From: an uncultured Prevotella sp.
GTDB taxonomy: Bacteria > Bacteroidota > Bacteroidia > Bacteroidales > Bacteroidaceae
NCBI GenBank assembly: GCA_946183415.1
Contig: CAMHAM010000004.1
Span: 62,001 to 126,000 of the forward strand
Length of the DNA stretch: 64,000 nucleotides
Direction of reading: 5' to 3'
In this document: positions 50,646-60,184 of the stretch, piece after piece
Layout: the number at the start of each line of letters is the position of its first letter
Position numbering within the stretch: position 1 is the stretch's first letter
Notes under the pieces: model-generated
Seen by the model: only the letters and a program-made list of their open reading frames with translations
Database searches by the model: none
Told to the model about the DNA's origin: nothing
Translations under genes and position numbers: made by a program

Positions 50646-51962
50646 ATGGAAAAGCATCAACAATCTCTGATAACAAAGGATGGTGTCAGCTTTCTGGTAC
50701 CCTTTATCCTCGTCACCTTCTGTTTTGCGTTGTGGGGGTTCGCCAACGACATCACAAACCCCATGGTAAAGGCTTTCTCGAAAATCTTCCGTATGAGCGT
50801 CACTGATGGTACGCTTGTCCAAGTAGCTTTCTATGGCGGCTATTTTTGTATGGCCTTCCCCGCCGCCATCTTTATCCGCAAACATAGTTACAAGGCGGGT
50901 GTGATGATGGGACTCGGTCTCTACGCTGCTGGCGCCCTGTTGTTTTTTCCCGCCAAGGCCGTCGGCATCTATGGATGTTTCCTCATCGCCTACTTTATTA
51001 TGACCTGCGGCCTGTCGTTCCTCGAGACCTCGTGCAACCCTTATATTCTCACGATGGGACCCGAGGAGACTGCCACGCGCCGTCTGAACATGGCCCAATG
51101 CTTCAACCCCTGCGGTTCTATCATCGGCATGTTCGTGGCCATGAACTTCATCCAAGCCAAGCTCAACCCTATGAGCAGCGATGAAAGAGCTTTGTTGGGT
51201 GATGCCGAATTCGAGGCATTGAAGGATGCCGACCTCAGTGTGCTGATCTCGCCCTATCTCATCATCGGGCTTGTCATTGTGGCTATGCTCATCATCATCC
51301 GTCTGGTGAAAATGCCCCGAATAGGCGATGCCAATCACGACGTGCACGTCTTCGTCACATTGAAGCGTATCTTCTCGCTGAGATACTATACTGAGGGTGT
51401 CATTGCCCAGTTCTTCTACGTGGGTGCACAAATTATGTGCTGGACATTCATTATCCAATATGGAACACGTGTCTTCATGGCCGAAGGTATGGACGAGCAG
51501 AGTGCAGAGGTGCTCTCGCAGCAGTTCAATATCTACGCCATGCTCTTCTTCATCTGCTCGCGTTTCATCGCCACTTTCCTCATGAAGTATGTCAAGCCAG
51601 CTATGCTCCTGGCCATCTTCGGTGTACTGGCGATGGTGTTCACGGTGGGTGTCATCGCCTTCCAGAACCGTATGGGTATCTACTGTCTGGTGTGTGTCAG
51701 TGGTTGTATGTCACTGATGTTCCCCACGATCTACGGTATCGCCCTCGATGGTCTGGGCGATGATGCCAAGTTTGGTGCAGCAGGCCTCATCATGGCCATC
51801 CTGGGTGGTTCCGTACTCCCCCCATTACAGGCGATGATTATCGATCTTGGAACGGTCTTCGGAGACTTCCCAGCTACGAACGCCTCGTTTGTGCTGCCCT
51901 TCGTCTGCTTTATCATCGTCACCCTCTATGGTTTCAGAATCCACTATAAAAGGGAAATGTAG
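50646..51962 (+). CDS. fucP: L-fucose:H+ symporter-type permease
   Basis: The 438-aa MFS transporter (12 helices) matches FucP: FLVPFILVTFCFALWGFANDITNPMVKAF near residue 13, ETSCNPYILTMGP near residue 127, FNPCGSIIGMFVAMNFI and GCMSLMFPTIYGIALDG near residue 355. It begins 3 bp after the GH97 stop. The same gene left a partial relic at 45698-45806 at the head of the operon. Confidence 0.93.
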   Translation: MEKHQQSLITKDGVSFLVPFILVTFCFALWGFANDITNPMVKAFSKIFRMSVTDGTLVQVAFYGGYFCMAFPAAIFIRKHSYKAGVMMGLGLYAAGALLFFPAKAVGIYGCFLIAYFIMTCGLSFLETSCNPYILTMGPEETATRRLNMAQCFNPCGSIIGMFVAMNFIQAKLNPMSSDERALLGDAEFEALKDADLSVLISPYLIIGLVIVAMLIIIRLVKMPRIGDANHDVHVFVTLKRIFSLRYYTEGVIAQFFYVGAQIMCWTFIIQYGTRVFMAEGMDEQSAEVLSQQFNIYAMLFFICSRFIATFLMKYVKPAMLLAIFGVLAMVFTVGVIAFQNRMGIYCLVCVSGCMSLMFPTIYGIALDGLGDDAKFGAAGLIMAILGGSVLPPLQAMIIDLGTVFGDFPATNASFVLPFVCFIIVTLYGFRIHYKREM

Positions 51963-52165
51963 AAAGTAAAAAATGACACAAAACCGATATCATTCAACTA
52001 TTTATGAAGAAAACCATCATTTTTCTGACATCGAGAACATACGGGTAGACGGGTTGAAATGCCGTAAGGTCAGACAAGCTGCATTGGTATTGCAAGGTAC
52101 CAAGCAGAAGCCGTACCCACACAAGTCACAGCCAAGGACAACCTTTTTGGAAACGACAAGTAAAG
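51963..52165 (+). other. Spacer with a frameshifted coding relic
   Basis: ATGAAGAAAACCATCATTTT at 52004 looks like the start of a secreted protein (MKKTIIFLTS), but it stops within 20 codons. Later, in another frame, AEAVPTQVTAKDNLFGNDK ends at a TAA near 52163. The two pieces may be both ends of a decayed gene. I recognise neither. An open frame of 67 codons on the plus strand from 51973 has no support. Confidence 0.35.
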
Positions 52166-54676
52166 TTATATCTTAACGCCGATACTGGCGAGGAACCAGC
52201 GACCCTGCTGGGGGATAAGGTTCGTGTTCATGCCGCTACGGTTGTAACGGGTACCAAGGAGGTTGTGGATGTTCAGGCCGAACGTGACAGGTCCCAATGT
52301 ATATTCGCCTCCCAGATCGATGATGGCACGGGGTGGCATATCCTTATGCATGATGATGTAAGGAAGGAGTGCCGATGCTGCATCTCTGGCGGCCTTGACT
52401 CCATTTTCATCGTTTCTCTCTCCACAATCATAGGCTTTTACATATTCTTTCATATATAAAAGAACATTGTTGAGGTCAGTGTTGTAACTCGTCTGTTTAC
52501 CCTCGAAAAGGAGGTGTGAGTGGAGCTTCAGACGGGGTGTAACCTGCCATCCTAGCACAAGGTTCGACATGATGGCTGGTGTATTGTTATTGGCATCAAT
52601 ATCTGTTGTTTCATCAATTAATTCAAGCAACTTGCCCAGCTCCAAGCCCATGAGATTCGACTTAAAGGTGTTCGTCCAAGTGAGGTTAAAGTCAGCCGTA
52701 AACCTCGACAGCCTATAACTGGCCATCAGTTCTACGCCACAGGTTTGGTTCTTACTGGCATTCTTGTAATCCAGGAGATGAGTCATGATGAGATCGCTGG
52801 CACGGTTATAGAAACCGTTGACCTCAAAATTCAAGCCTTTACTCCAGTTATTTCCACTAAAGGTGAGTTGGAAGGAATGGACACGCTCGGGCGAAAGATC
52901 GAAACCATTTGAAATTGGGCCAAGTTTCAACATCCACAAGGTACGGTAAATATAAGGTGCATCGACAAACGATTTTGAGTAACTGAGTTTCAGGTTCCAC
53001 TTGGGTCGCAGCAGGATCAAAGCAATTCGCGGTGACAACTCATTGACTTTACTATCGTCTCCGCGCAGCTTATAGTCGTAACGCAGTCCAGCGTTAAGGA
53101 TGATCGATCGCCACTGGTGCTTCAGCTGCAGATAAACGTTGGCACTATTCTCGTTGTCCTGCCCTATCATATACGTCTCAGGATCATCTCCAAATATGTT
53201 CACAAAGTCATAGCCTATATGATAGCGGATGTCATCAGAACGGAAGTGAGCATACTCTGCTCCGAAACTAATGTTGCCATGATGATCGATGCCCATCTTA
53301 TAAGCATAGTTGCCCTTCAACTGGACACCGTAGTTCTGTTCCTGTCCGTTCAGGTAATTTGATAAACCACCGTTTTTGGTAAACAAGGAGTCAATCTGTG
53401 GATTTAGGCCGAGCGCTGTGCCCAAAAGGGGAATCGGACTATCGCTGATGACCTGATAACGTGTATAATCCGACTTATCGAAGGTAACGTCATACTGGAG
53501 ATTCAGGTTTCCTAACTGGTGACTGTAACTCAGATCGGCATGGTGTGTGTAGTTGCTAAAACTCGGTCTCAAACCGTTGAACGTGCGGTATCGCTCTCTG
53601 TCGTATCTCTGCGCCAGCGATGTCATGGTGTAAGGTGCCACTTTCTGTGAGAAGTGCGTATCATACATGAACTGGAAACCTTTCCAGTCAACCTGCACGC
53701 CGAAGTCGTAGGTGGGGTGATCGCCGATGCGCCCCAGACGGACGAAATCGTCGCCATACCGTTCACCGCTGTTACGATAGCCACTACCCCAAACAAGCAG
53801 ATCGACGTCGAAGTAGCGCTTGCCGAAGACGGCATCAACCTTCACCTGGCCATAATTACCTGCTGACAGCTTAGCCTGAAGACCATCGACATCGACACCC
53901 TGTTTGGTGATGATATTCACCACTCCCGTCAGTGCCACCCCCCCGTAGAGCGACGAAGCAGGGCCACGCAGCACCTCAATCTGCTTCACCTTCTCCAATG
54001 AGATACTGAAGTCGGGAGCTGCCGTATTCGTGGCATAGCTATTCAGGCGGTGACCGTTGAGCATGATGAGAATCTTCTCCTGTGTATTGCTATATATGCT
54101 ACGCATACCAATGTTGATATCATCGTTGCAGTCAATCAGGTTCATGCCAGGCACATAGGCTGCCAGCACCTCCTGCAGGTTACGGGCACCGCTAGTCTGA
54201 ATCATCTCTGCCGTGATGAGCGTCGTAGGCACAGGCACCTCTGCCAGACTCTCTGCCTGATTGGACGCCGTGATGATGGTTGGAGTCATGCCTGCCTTGA
54301 TATTGTTCACAATTTCTACGAAGGTCGCAGGGTCTTGTGACGACGGACTGTAATATGGGTTCTGCTCCAACAGCCGTGTCACATACTGTTCGGTATGAGG
54401 GATATCATATTCGACCAAATAAGTAAGAGCGATCAGATGGAGTGCATTCTGACGCAAATTCCCTTGAAAGTTAGTGAGGTTTTGCAACAGCACATCCCGC
54501 GTTTGCTCAATGCGCCCCACCTTGTAGGCACTCTCTGCCTGAGCATACACTTCGCGCATCTTCTCACTGTCTTGCGCGGAAGCACTCATGTTAGTGAATA
54601 GCGAAAAGTAAATAGTGAATAGTGCTGCGCACAGCATCATTCTCCGTGATTTTTGTATCGTTGACTTTCCTCTCAT
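52166..54676 (-). CDS. TonB-dependent receptor with N-terminal TPR-like domain
   Basis: The 836-aa protein has a signal peptide with family C-type core (ALFTIYFSLFTNMSASA) and a helical TPR-like segment (residues about 40-125: AYKVGRIEQTRDVL, LIALTYLVEYDIPHTEQYV). The plug domain follows (TLITAEMIQTSGARNLQEVLAAYVPG, IEVLRGPASSLYGGVALTGVVNI), then a barrel ending LASIGVKI. The N-terminal TPR is unusual for TonB receptors. It is the last gene of the sensor operon, 6 bp after the propeller sensor. Confidence 0.9.
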   Translation of the reverse strand: MRGKSTIQKSRRMMLCAALFTIYFSLFTNMSASAQDSEKMREVYAQAESAYKVGRIEQTRDVLLQNLTNFQGNLRQNALHLIALTYLVEYDIPHTEQYVTRLLEQNPYYSPSSQDPATFVEIVNNIKAGMTPTIITASNQAESLAEVPVPTTLITAEMIQTSGARNLQEVLAAYVPGMNLIDCNDDINIGMRSIYSNTQEKILIMLNGHRLNSYATNTAAPDFSISLEKVKQIEVLRGPASSLYGGVALTGVVNIITKQGVDVDGLQAKLSAGNYGQVKVDAVFGKRYFDVDLLVWGSGYRNSGERYGDDFVRLGRIGDHPTYDFGVQVDWKGFQFMYDTHFSQKVAPYTMTSLAQRYDRERYRTFNGLRPSFSNYTHHADLSYSHQLGNLNLQYDVTFDKSDYTRYQVISDSPIPLLGTALGLNPQIDSLFTKNGGLSNYLNGQEQNYGVQLKGNYAYKMGIDHHGNISFGAEYAHFRSDDIRYHIGYDFVNIFGDDPETYMIGQDNENSANVYLQLKHQWRSIILNAGLRYDYKLRGDDSKVNELSPRIALILLRPKWNLKLSYSKSFVDAPYIYRTLWMLKLGPISNGFDLSPERVHSFQLTFSGNNWSKGLNFEVNGFYNRASDLIMTHLLDYKNASKNQTCGVELMASYRLSRFTADFNLTWTNTFKSNLMGLELGKLLELIDETTDIDANNNTPAIMSNLVLGWQVTPRLKLHSHLLFEGKQTSYNTDLNNVLLYMKEYVKAYDCGERNDENGVKAARDAASALLPYIIMHKDMPPRAIIDLGGEYTLGPVTFGLNIHNLLGTRYNRSGMNTNLIPQQGRWFLASIGVKI

Positions 54677-54682
54677 AACTAT

Positions 54683-57454
54683 TCACTTTTCATTATTCAC
54701 TTTTAACTTTTCACCTTTCACTTTTGGCAAAGCAACAGTAACCTCTGTGTATTCGCCCTGAACTGACACGACGCTGATATCACCCCCATGATTCTGGATA
54801 ATCTCACGACTGAGGTATAGACCTACGCCCGCCGCCTCACCTGTAGGCTTGGTGGTGAAGAAGGGGTCGAAGATTTTGCTGAGATTCTTTTCTTCGATAC
54901 CGACGCCGTTATCGTGGATCTTCAGGATATATTTCTCATCGGCGACGATGGCAGTGAGACGGATCATGGGGTCAGCGAGTTTGTCCCCATGATTCTTCTG
55001 CGTTTTCTTCACCACGGCATAGACGGCATTGTCCAAAAGATTGATGATGGCCTTGCTGAGCATATCCGGGTTGCCGTACAGAGGCATCGTGTCTTCTGGC
55101 AGATCAAAGGGTGTCTGGATGCCATACAATTCCTTCTCCTTGGTGTAGCGTTTAGCAAGTTGTTTCTCAACCTGTTGCACAACTGGTAACAGATGGATAT
55201 TGCCGTAGCCACCTGTACGATCCTTCAGAACATCCTCCATCGCCTTGAGAATACGAGTGGTGTTCTGGCCAAACTGATTGACCGAAGTCAGGTTCCTAGT
55301 CAGCATATCCAGCACGTCCAACGTATCCTCATAGTCGTTTTCGTCAATCTGCTCCTTGTTATGATCGATATTCTCCTTGAGGTCTACCAACAAATCGCTC
55401 GACATTTTGGAGTAGTTGATAATATAGTTCATGGGGTTGAGAATGCGGTCGACAAGTCCCTTGGTCAATTTACCCACAGTAGCCATCTTCTCCTGGCGGA
55501 TCAACTCGTGCTGTGCGTTGCGGAGGTCGGCAGTGCGTTCCTCTACGATGCGCTCCAATTTGATCTTGTCCTTCTCCAACCGTTTCAGGCGATATCGGAA
55601 CAAGAGATAGATCATGCAAGCAAAGATGATGAGGTAAAGCACCAACATATACCAGCGCATCAACAGCGGATAGGCAATGCAGAAATCAACGGTAGCGATC
55701 TCCGACAATTCCCCATTAGCCAATTGCGCCTGCACGGAGAGCGAAAACATGCCGTATGGCAGATTCAGGAACTCAACATCCTGCTTGTCGGTCCATGCAC
55801 TCCAATGCCCCCCAGAAGAAAATAGGCTTTTATTGTTCAGACGGTAACGATAGAGCGTCTGGCCTGTCAACGGTGCATAATCGAGCGCATAGAAGAAATG
55901 CAAATGTCCTTCGTCGCTATCTAATTGATATACATTATTGGGCATATCCCCATATCCGCCCCAAAGCACACTGTCGTTACCCATCACAATGGAGCAGAAA
56001 CGCAAACGACGACTCTCTGATAGCTTCACAAGGTCTTTCTGTCCCATATCGATGACGGCAAGTTTTTCGTCACCCCCGATCCACAAATGGTCGCCATGAA
56101 GGTAATGGGTTCTGATCTTCATGTCGCTGAGGGGCTTTAGAAATGAAGAGTGAAGCTTGAAGAGTGAAGAATCAGCTACGGTGGGAACAGAACCTATGGT
56201 TTCGCCATTAACATTCTGGAACCAGAGATTACCTTGTTCGTCCTTCCCCATCTTCGTCACCAGTGGCAACTCGTTTATCTTCCTCTCCCGTTCCATGGTC
56301 CATCGTCCATCATCCATCACATAAAGTTGGACACCATCAGGCTCACCAGCATAGACCTTATCACCATCAACAAACATCGACGTGGTGGCATAAGAAGTCA
56401 GTCTGCTGCCCCTGCCATCTGCCGTAATTCTGTAGATGCCGCTGGAAGTAGCCACCAAAAGCGCATCGCGACTCTCGCAAAGTGCCCAGCAGATATTGCT
56501 GACGTCGGCCACGCGTTTATACTGCCATGAGTCGACCACATGAAGTCCATTGGTATCACCGACATAAATCTTTCCGTTAAAGGCAGCGATGGCCAGCACC
56601 TTGCCAGTCAATCCGTCCTTTGGCAGGAAGTAACTATAGATAGACGGCAATTCAATGGCAAAGATGCCGTTTGCCGTAGCACCCCATAGCACCCCGTGGC
56701 CGTCATAGGCGACGTAGGCCACCTGATTAGAGCAGAGGCCATTGGCTTCTGTGATGGTATAGAGTTCACGCCCTATGCTGTCTGCTATAATCAGACCGCC
56801 ATTTCTTTTCACCTTCACTTGAAGACCACCGTCCAGTTTTTCTGTCTGGGTGATATCTTTCAAGATGACATCTTCATCAGACGCTCGCAGGGCCTCCAAT
56901 GATACGACATCTGACTCCACGCCTGAACGGAACTTAACGTTGGTGTGTTTCAACAACGAAACGGTGGTATCACGAACTTCGTAGATATTATTGTCACCAG
57001 CAACAAACTGCAGCGAAGCCCCCTCTTCATAGATTTCCATGACCTCACCAGCAAACTGGCCTTTCCGTCCAACCTGTTGCAAGTACAGTTCACCATTAGT
57101 ACGCTTTCGCAGACGGGCCAGATAATCCAATCCACCCACCCAAAACGTATTCTTACTGTCGCGATAGACCACTGTGGCACGTCTGAGTTCAGGTGCATGG
57201 ATGATGCGCCACTGGGCACGGTCGTAATAGAGCAGTCCGTCAAAGTTACCCACGAACACCGTACCGTCCTCTCCAATCTCAACGTCGAAGTTGATGTTGT
57301 GGCCTCCATACTCTGCCGGCGTATAGTTCCGGATCAAGGGAAGACACTGCGCTGAAGAGGTGAAAAGTGAAAGATGAAAAGTGAAAAGTATTAAGAATGC
57401 AGCCTTAAGCAACATCCTACCTATTTTTCGTATGATATTCGTTCTACAACTCAT
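54683..57454 (-). CDS. Two-component-type propeller sensor lacking the phospho-histidine
   Basis: The 923-aa protein has an N-terminal signal/anchor (LILFTFHLSLFTSSAQ), a periplasmic beta-propeller (residues about 45-560), and a Y_Y_Y-like domain. One membrane helix follows (WYMLVLYLIIFACMIYLLF), then coiled coil, DHp and HATPase domain with N-box AIINLLDNAVYAV, G1 IHDNGVGI and FDPFFTTKPTG, G2 GVGLYLSREI. In the DHp, TKGLVDRILNPMNYI stands where kinases have xGIAHEINNPL, so Asp replaces His. The C-terminal KVKGEKLKVNNEK comes from family C repeats. Probably a pseudokinase or altered sensor. Confidence 0.9.
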   Translation of the reverse strand: MSCRTNIIRKIGRMLLKAAFLILFTFHLSLFTSSAQCLPLIRNYTPAEYGGHNINFDVEIGEDGTVFVGNFDGLLYYDRAQWRIIHAPELRRATVVYRDSKNTFWVGGLDYLARLRKRTNGELYLQQVGRKGQFAGEVMEIYEEGASLQFVAGDNNIYEVRDTTVSLLKHTNVKFRSGVESDVVSLEALRASDEDVILKDITQTEKLDGGLQVKVKRNGGLIIADSIGRELYTITEANGLCSNQVAYVAYDGHGVLWGATANGIFAIELPSIYSYFLPKDGLTGKVLAIAAFNGKIYVGDTNGLHVVDSWQYKRVADVSNICWALCESRDALLVATSSGIYRITADGRGSRLTSYATTSMFVDGDKVYAGEPDGVQLYVMDDGRWTMERERKINELPLVTKMGKDEQGNLWFQNVNGETIGSVPTVADSSLFKLHSSFLKPLSDMKIRTHYLHGDHLWIGGDEKLAVIDMGQKDLVKLSESRRLRFCSIVMGNDSVLWGGYGDMPNNVYQLDSDEGHLHFFYALDYAPLTGQTLYRYRLNNKSLFSSGGHWSAWTDKQDVEFLNLPYGMFSLSVQAQLANGELSEIATVDFCIAYPLLMRWYMLVLYLIIFACMIYLLFRYRLKRLEKDKIKLERIVEERTADLRNAQHELIRQEKMATVGKLTKGLVDRILNPMNYIINYSKMSSDLLVDLKENIDHNKEQIDENDYEDTLDVLDMLTRNLTSVNQFGQNTTRILKAMEDVLKDRTGGYGNIHLLPVVQQVEKQLAKRYTKEKELYGIQTPFDLPEDTMPLYGNPDMLSKAIINLLDNAVYAVVKKTQKNHGDKLADPMIRLTAIVADEKYILKIHDNGVGIEEKNLSKIFDPFFTTKPTGEAAGVGLYLSREIIQNHGGDISVVSVQGEYTEVTVALPKVKGEKLKVNNEK

Positions 57455-57464
57455 TCCACATTCC

Positions 57465-59003
57465 TCATTCCATTTCTCTATACGGTATTCCCTTCCCTAC
57501 GTAATAGTCCCACTCCTCCTGAGTGAAGTTGCGTTTTACGTTCTGACGGAGCCGCTGGGCAATCTTCGGCAGGGAGATAAGGTATTGGGTGACGACACCA
57601 TTGTACTCGCCCGTCAAGATATAGTCCTTGTCGTTGCTAAAGGTAAAATCGGTCAGCCAATTGTCTGATTGATACAGCGTAACTGCCTTGAAATAGGTGC
57701 TGCCCTCAATAGGCCAAAACAACAGTTTACCGTCATAGCTGGATGAGTAGAGACGCTGTCCGTTAAACTCCAATCTAGTTACGCGTGACAGATGCTCTAC
57801 AAGCTTGTAAGTCTTGCCCATTCCATCGACCAGCCAGATCGTCCCGTCGGCCATGCCATAAGCTGCAAGATCTTCTTTCCTGCTACTGGCATAGGCTGTA
57901 ACCTTGCCGCTCGCAGGAACCTTCTCGGTGGTCATGTTATCCAGACTGTTCACGAGGTGCATATTTCCACGATTGTCAAAGAGCAGTGGCTTGTTGTCAC
58001 GTCGGCCAATACTTGTAGCACGAAAGTTGAGACGGCGCGATGCTATCACCTTATCAGTAGCGACATCAAAGAGAGCAACGCTCTCCTCGCCAACGATCAG
58101 CAGCCTTTTGCCATCGTTCAGGGCTTGAAGGCCAAAGGGCTTGATGACTGTTTCCAAATTGACGACACGCGTCTGTCGACCGTCGGTAATCACCAGGTGA
58201 CCAGTACAACTGAGGGCATAAACTTTCCCCATAGGGGAAGCGAAGACATCGCAGAACCAATATCGCTTATCGTTCAGGAGCGATGTTGTCTGAAGCTTTC
58301 CTCCCTTCAATTGGTGGAAGAACAGCTCACCAAAGGTACTTACCGAGAACAGACGGCCATCATGAGGTAATAGGTAAAGACGCGTGATGTTGCCATTGTG
58401 ACTATTCCGACTGAGGCGAGCGCCTGCAGATTGCGTCAGGGCCTGAAATACGGTGGGAGAATAGAGGTTGCCACCGTAATCATGGGTATAGAGGTAGGAA
58501 GCATACGCCAGCATATTGCCCAACTCTGTGTTGCCGGTCTGGTAGATCGAATATGATAGAGAACCAAGCGTCCTGCCTAATGAGATATAGTTCAGCGTAT
58601 CAGTCACCATCCTGGCATGCTCTGCATTGAGTCGCTGGCGTTCCGCCATCTGATATGACGCCAACGCCTCAGCAGCTGAAGTTTCTGCCTCAGCCTGAGC
58701 CTTCAGGGCTTTTTGGCGCTCTGCTTCTGATCGGATGGTGGCGGCCTTTGCTATAGCCGACTGTCGGATAGCTTCCTGGCTGCGCTCCTCTGAGAGTGCC
58801 TGCTGACCGTGGGCGATGATCTCCATCTGTTCGCTCACACTACGGTCTAGTTCTGAGTTTAATCCTTGTCGCTTGAGTGCGGTGACTTGCGCCTCTAATT
58901 CATGGATGCGGTCGTTGTCGCCATGACGTGTACTTATCAGCCACGCGCCCAATGCCAGCAACAGCCCTACCAAACATCCTATGATCAACCTCTCACTCTT
59001 CAC
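57465..59003 (-). CDS. Membrane-anchored coiled-coil/WD40-like protein
   Basis: From a GTG at 59003 (MKSERLIIG) the 512-aa protein has one N-terminal membrane helix (LIIGCLVGLLLALGAWLI), a coiled coil to about residue 150 (RHGDNDRIHELEAQVTALK; EAQKAEAETSAAEALAS-like Ala-rich stretch), and a WD40/propeller-like domain (VTAYASSRKEDLAAYGMADG, LEFNGQRLYSSSYDGKLLFW, FSNDKDYILTGEYNGVV). The start overlaps the PP2C stop by 4 bases. It probably senses or scaffolds at the membrane. I do not know the family's function. Confidence 0.75.
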   Translation of the reverse strand: MKSERLIIGCLVGLLLALGAWLISTRHGDNDRIHELEAQVTALKRQGLNSELDRSVSEQMEIIAHGQQALSEERSQEAIRQSAIAKAATIRSEAERQKALKAQAEAETSAAEALASYQMAERQRLNAEHARMVTDTLNYISLGRTLGSLSYSIYQTGNTELGNMLAYASYLYTHDYGGNLYSPTVFQALTQSAGARLSRNSHNGNITRLYLLPHDGRLFSVSTFGELFFHQLKGGKLQTTSLLNDKRYWFCDVFASPMGKVYALSCTGHLVITDGRQTRVVNLETVIKPFGLQALNDGKRLLIVGEESVALFDVATDKVIASRRLNFRATSIGRRDNKPLLFDNRGNMHLVNSLDNMTTEKVPASGKVTAYASSRKEDLAAYGMADGTIWLVDGMGKTYKLVEHLSRVTRLEFNGQRLYSSSYDGKLLFWPIEGSTYFKAVTLYQSDNWLTDFTFSNDKDYILTGEYNGVVTQYLISLPKIAQRLRQNVKRNFTQEEWDYYVGKGIPYREME

Positions 59004-60163
59004 TTCCTTTTCAGAACTAACATAGTGATATCATCATTCTGTTCCGTATCGCCAACAAAGGCGTTGATACCAGTCTTGATACCTTCGATGATCTTCTGGC
59101 TACTATTGCCTATTTGTCCACCAAGGACAAGGTCCAAGCGCTTACTGCCAAACATAGACCTTCCCCTTATGGCCTCAGTCACACCATCAGTAAACATCAC
59201 AAGCGTGTCACCATGTTCCAACTGCAGGGTACTCTCTTTATAATCCGAACCTTCTTTCAAACCTAAGACCATGTTCTCAGGAAGGGGCAGTTCTTCGGTT
59301 GTGCCGTCAACCCGCAATACATGAGGCGGGATATGCCCTGCGTTGCAATAGGTGACGAGACCTGTCTTGGTATTGTAGACAGCATAGAAAACCGTGACGA
59401 ACATGTAGTCAAACGAGTAGGAAGCCAACATGTGGTTCGACTCTGCCATACACACTCCCGGACTATCATATTGTATGCCCTTCGTACGGATAACGGTGCG
59501 GCTGACAGCCATATAGAGGGCAGCGGGAATGCCCTTGCCACAGACGTCGGCTATTACCAAGGCGATGCGGTCATCATCGATGCGGAAAAAGTCGTAGAAG
59601 TCGCCGCCGACATCCTTCGCTGCCTCCATCGATGCACAAATGTCTAGCTTGTCACTGTCTTCTGGGAATGGCGGGAATACGCGCGGTAGGATAAACTGCT
59701 GAATCTGGTTGGCAGCGGCCAGGTCTTTCTCCAGCCCCTCCAGCTTCTTGTGCTCCTTCTGCGACTCATGTACGAAGTCAATCTGACGGATGGCCTTCTC
59801 GATGGTGCGGGCAAGGTCGTCCATATCGATGGGCTTGGTTGCGAAGTCGAAGGCACCGTCGTTCATTGCCAGGCGGATATTCTCCAAGTCACCATAGGCA
59901 CTCACCATGATGACGCGCTGAGCCGGGTTTTGCATCTCATTCACCTTGGACAGCATGGTCAGGCCATCCATCTCAGGCATATTGATATCGCAGAGGATAA
60001 TGTCGATGTCGGGATGGTCATTCAGCACAGCGAGCCCCTCCACACCAGTGCTTGCGAAGAAGAACTCATATTCGCCACTGCGGATCTTCCTTCTGAAATA
60101 TTGCTTCATCAGGAATTCGATCTCTTCCTCGTCGTCAACGCTCAATATCTTTCTTACAGTCAT
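59000..60163 (-). CDS. Response regulator fused to PP2C (SpoIIE-type) phosphatase
   Basis: The 387-aa protein has an N-terminal receiver domain (ILSVDDEEEIEFLMK, phospho-acceptor Asp in IIILCDINMPEMDGL, Lys in DFATKPIDM), a short helix and a SpoIIE/RsbU-like phosphatase domain. In the latter, KDVGGDFYDFF, ALVIADVCGKGIPAALYMA and TLVMFTDGVTEA hold the metal-binding Asp residues. Such proteins dephosphorylate anti-anti-sigma-like partners when activated. Here the partner is not in the window. The presumable upstream signal comes from the propeller sensor operon. Confidence 0.94.
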   Translation of the reverse strand: MTVRKILSVDDEEEIEFLMKQYFRRKIRSGEYEFFFASTGVEGLAVLNDHPDIDIILCDINMPEMDGLTMLSKVNEMQNPAQRVIMVSAYGDLENIRLAMNDGAFDFATKPIDMDDLARTIEKAIRQIDFVHESQKEHKKLEGLEKDLAAANQIQQFILPRVFPPFPEDSDKLDICASMEAAKDVGGDFYDFFRIDDDRIALVIADVCGKGIPAALYMAVSRTVIRTKGIQYDSPGVCMAESNHMLASYSFDYMFVTVFYAVYNTKTGLVTYCNAGHIPPHVLRVDGTTEELPLPENMVLGLKEGSDYKESTLQLEHGDTLVMFTDGVTEAIRGRSMFGSKRLDLVLGGQIGNSSQKIIEGIKTGINAFVGDTEQNDDITMLVLKRK

Positions 60164-60184
60164 CGCTCTTTCATCAACAGAAGA

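Noticed and set aside
51973..52176. 67-codon plus-strand gene after fucP
   Set aside because: No family, overlaps the end of the TonB receptor gene and lies in a frameshifted relic.
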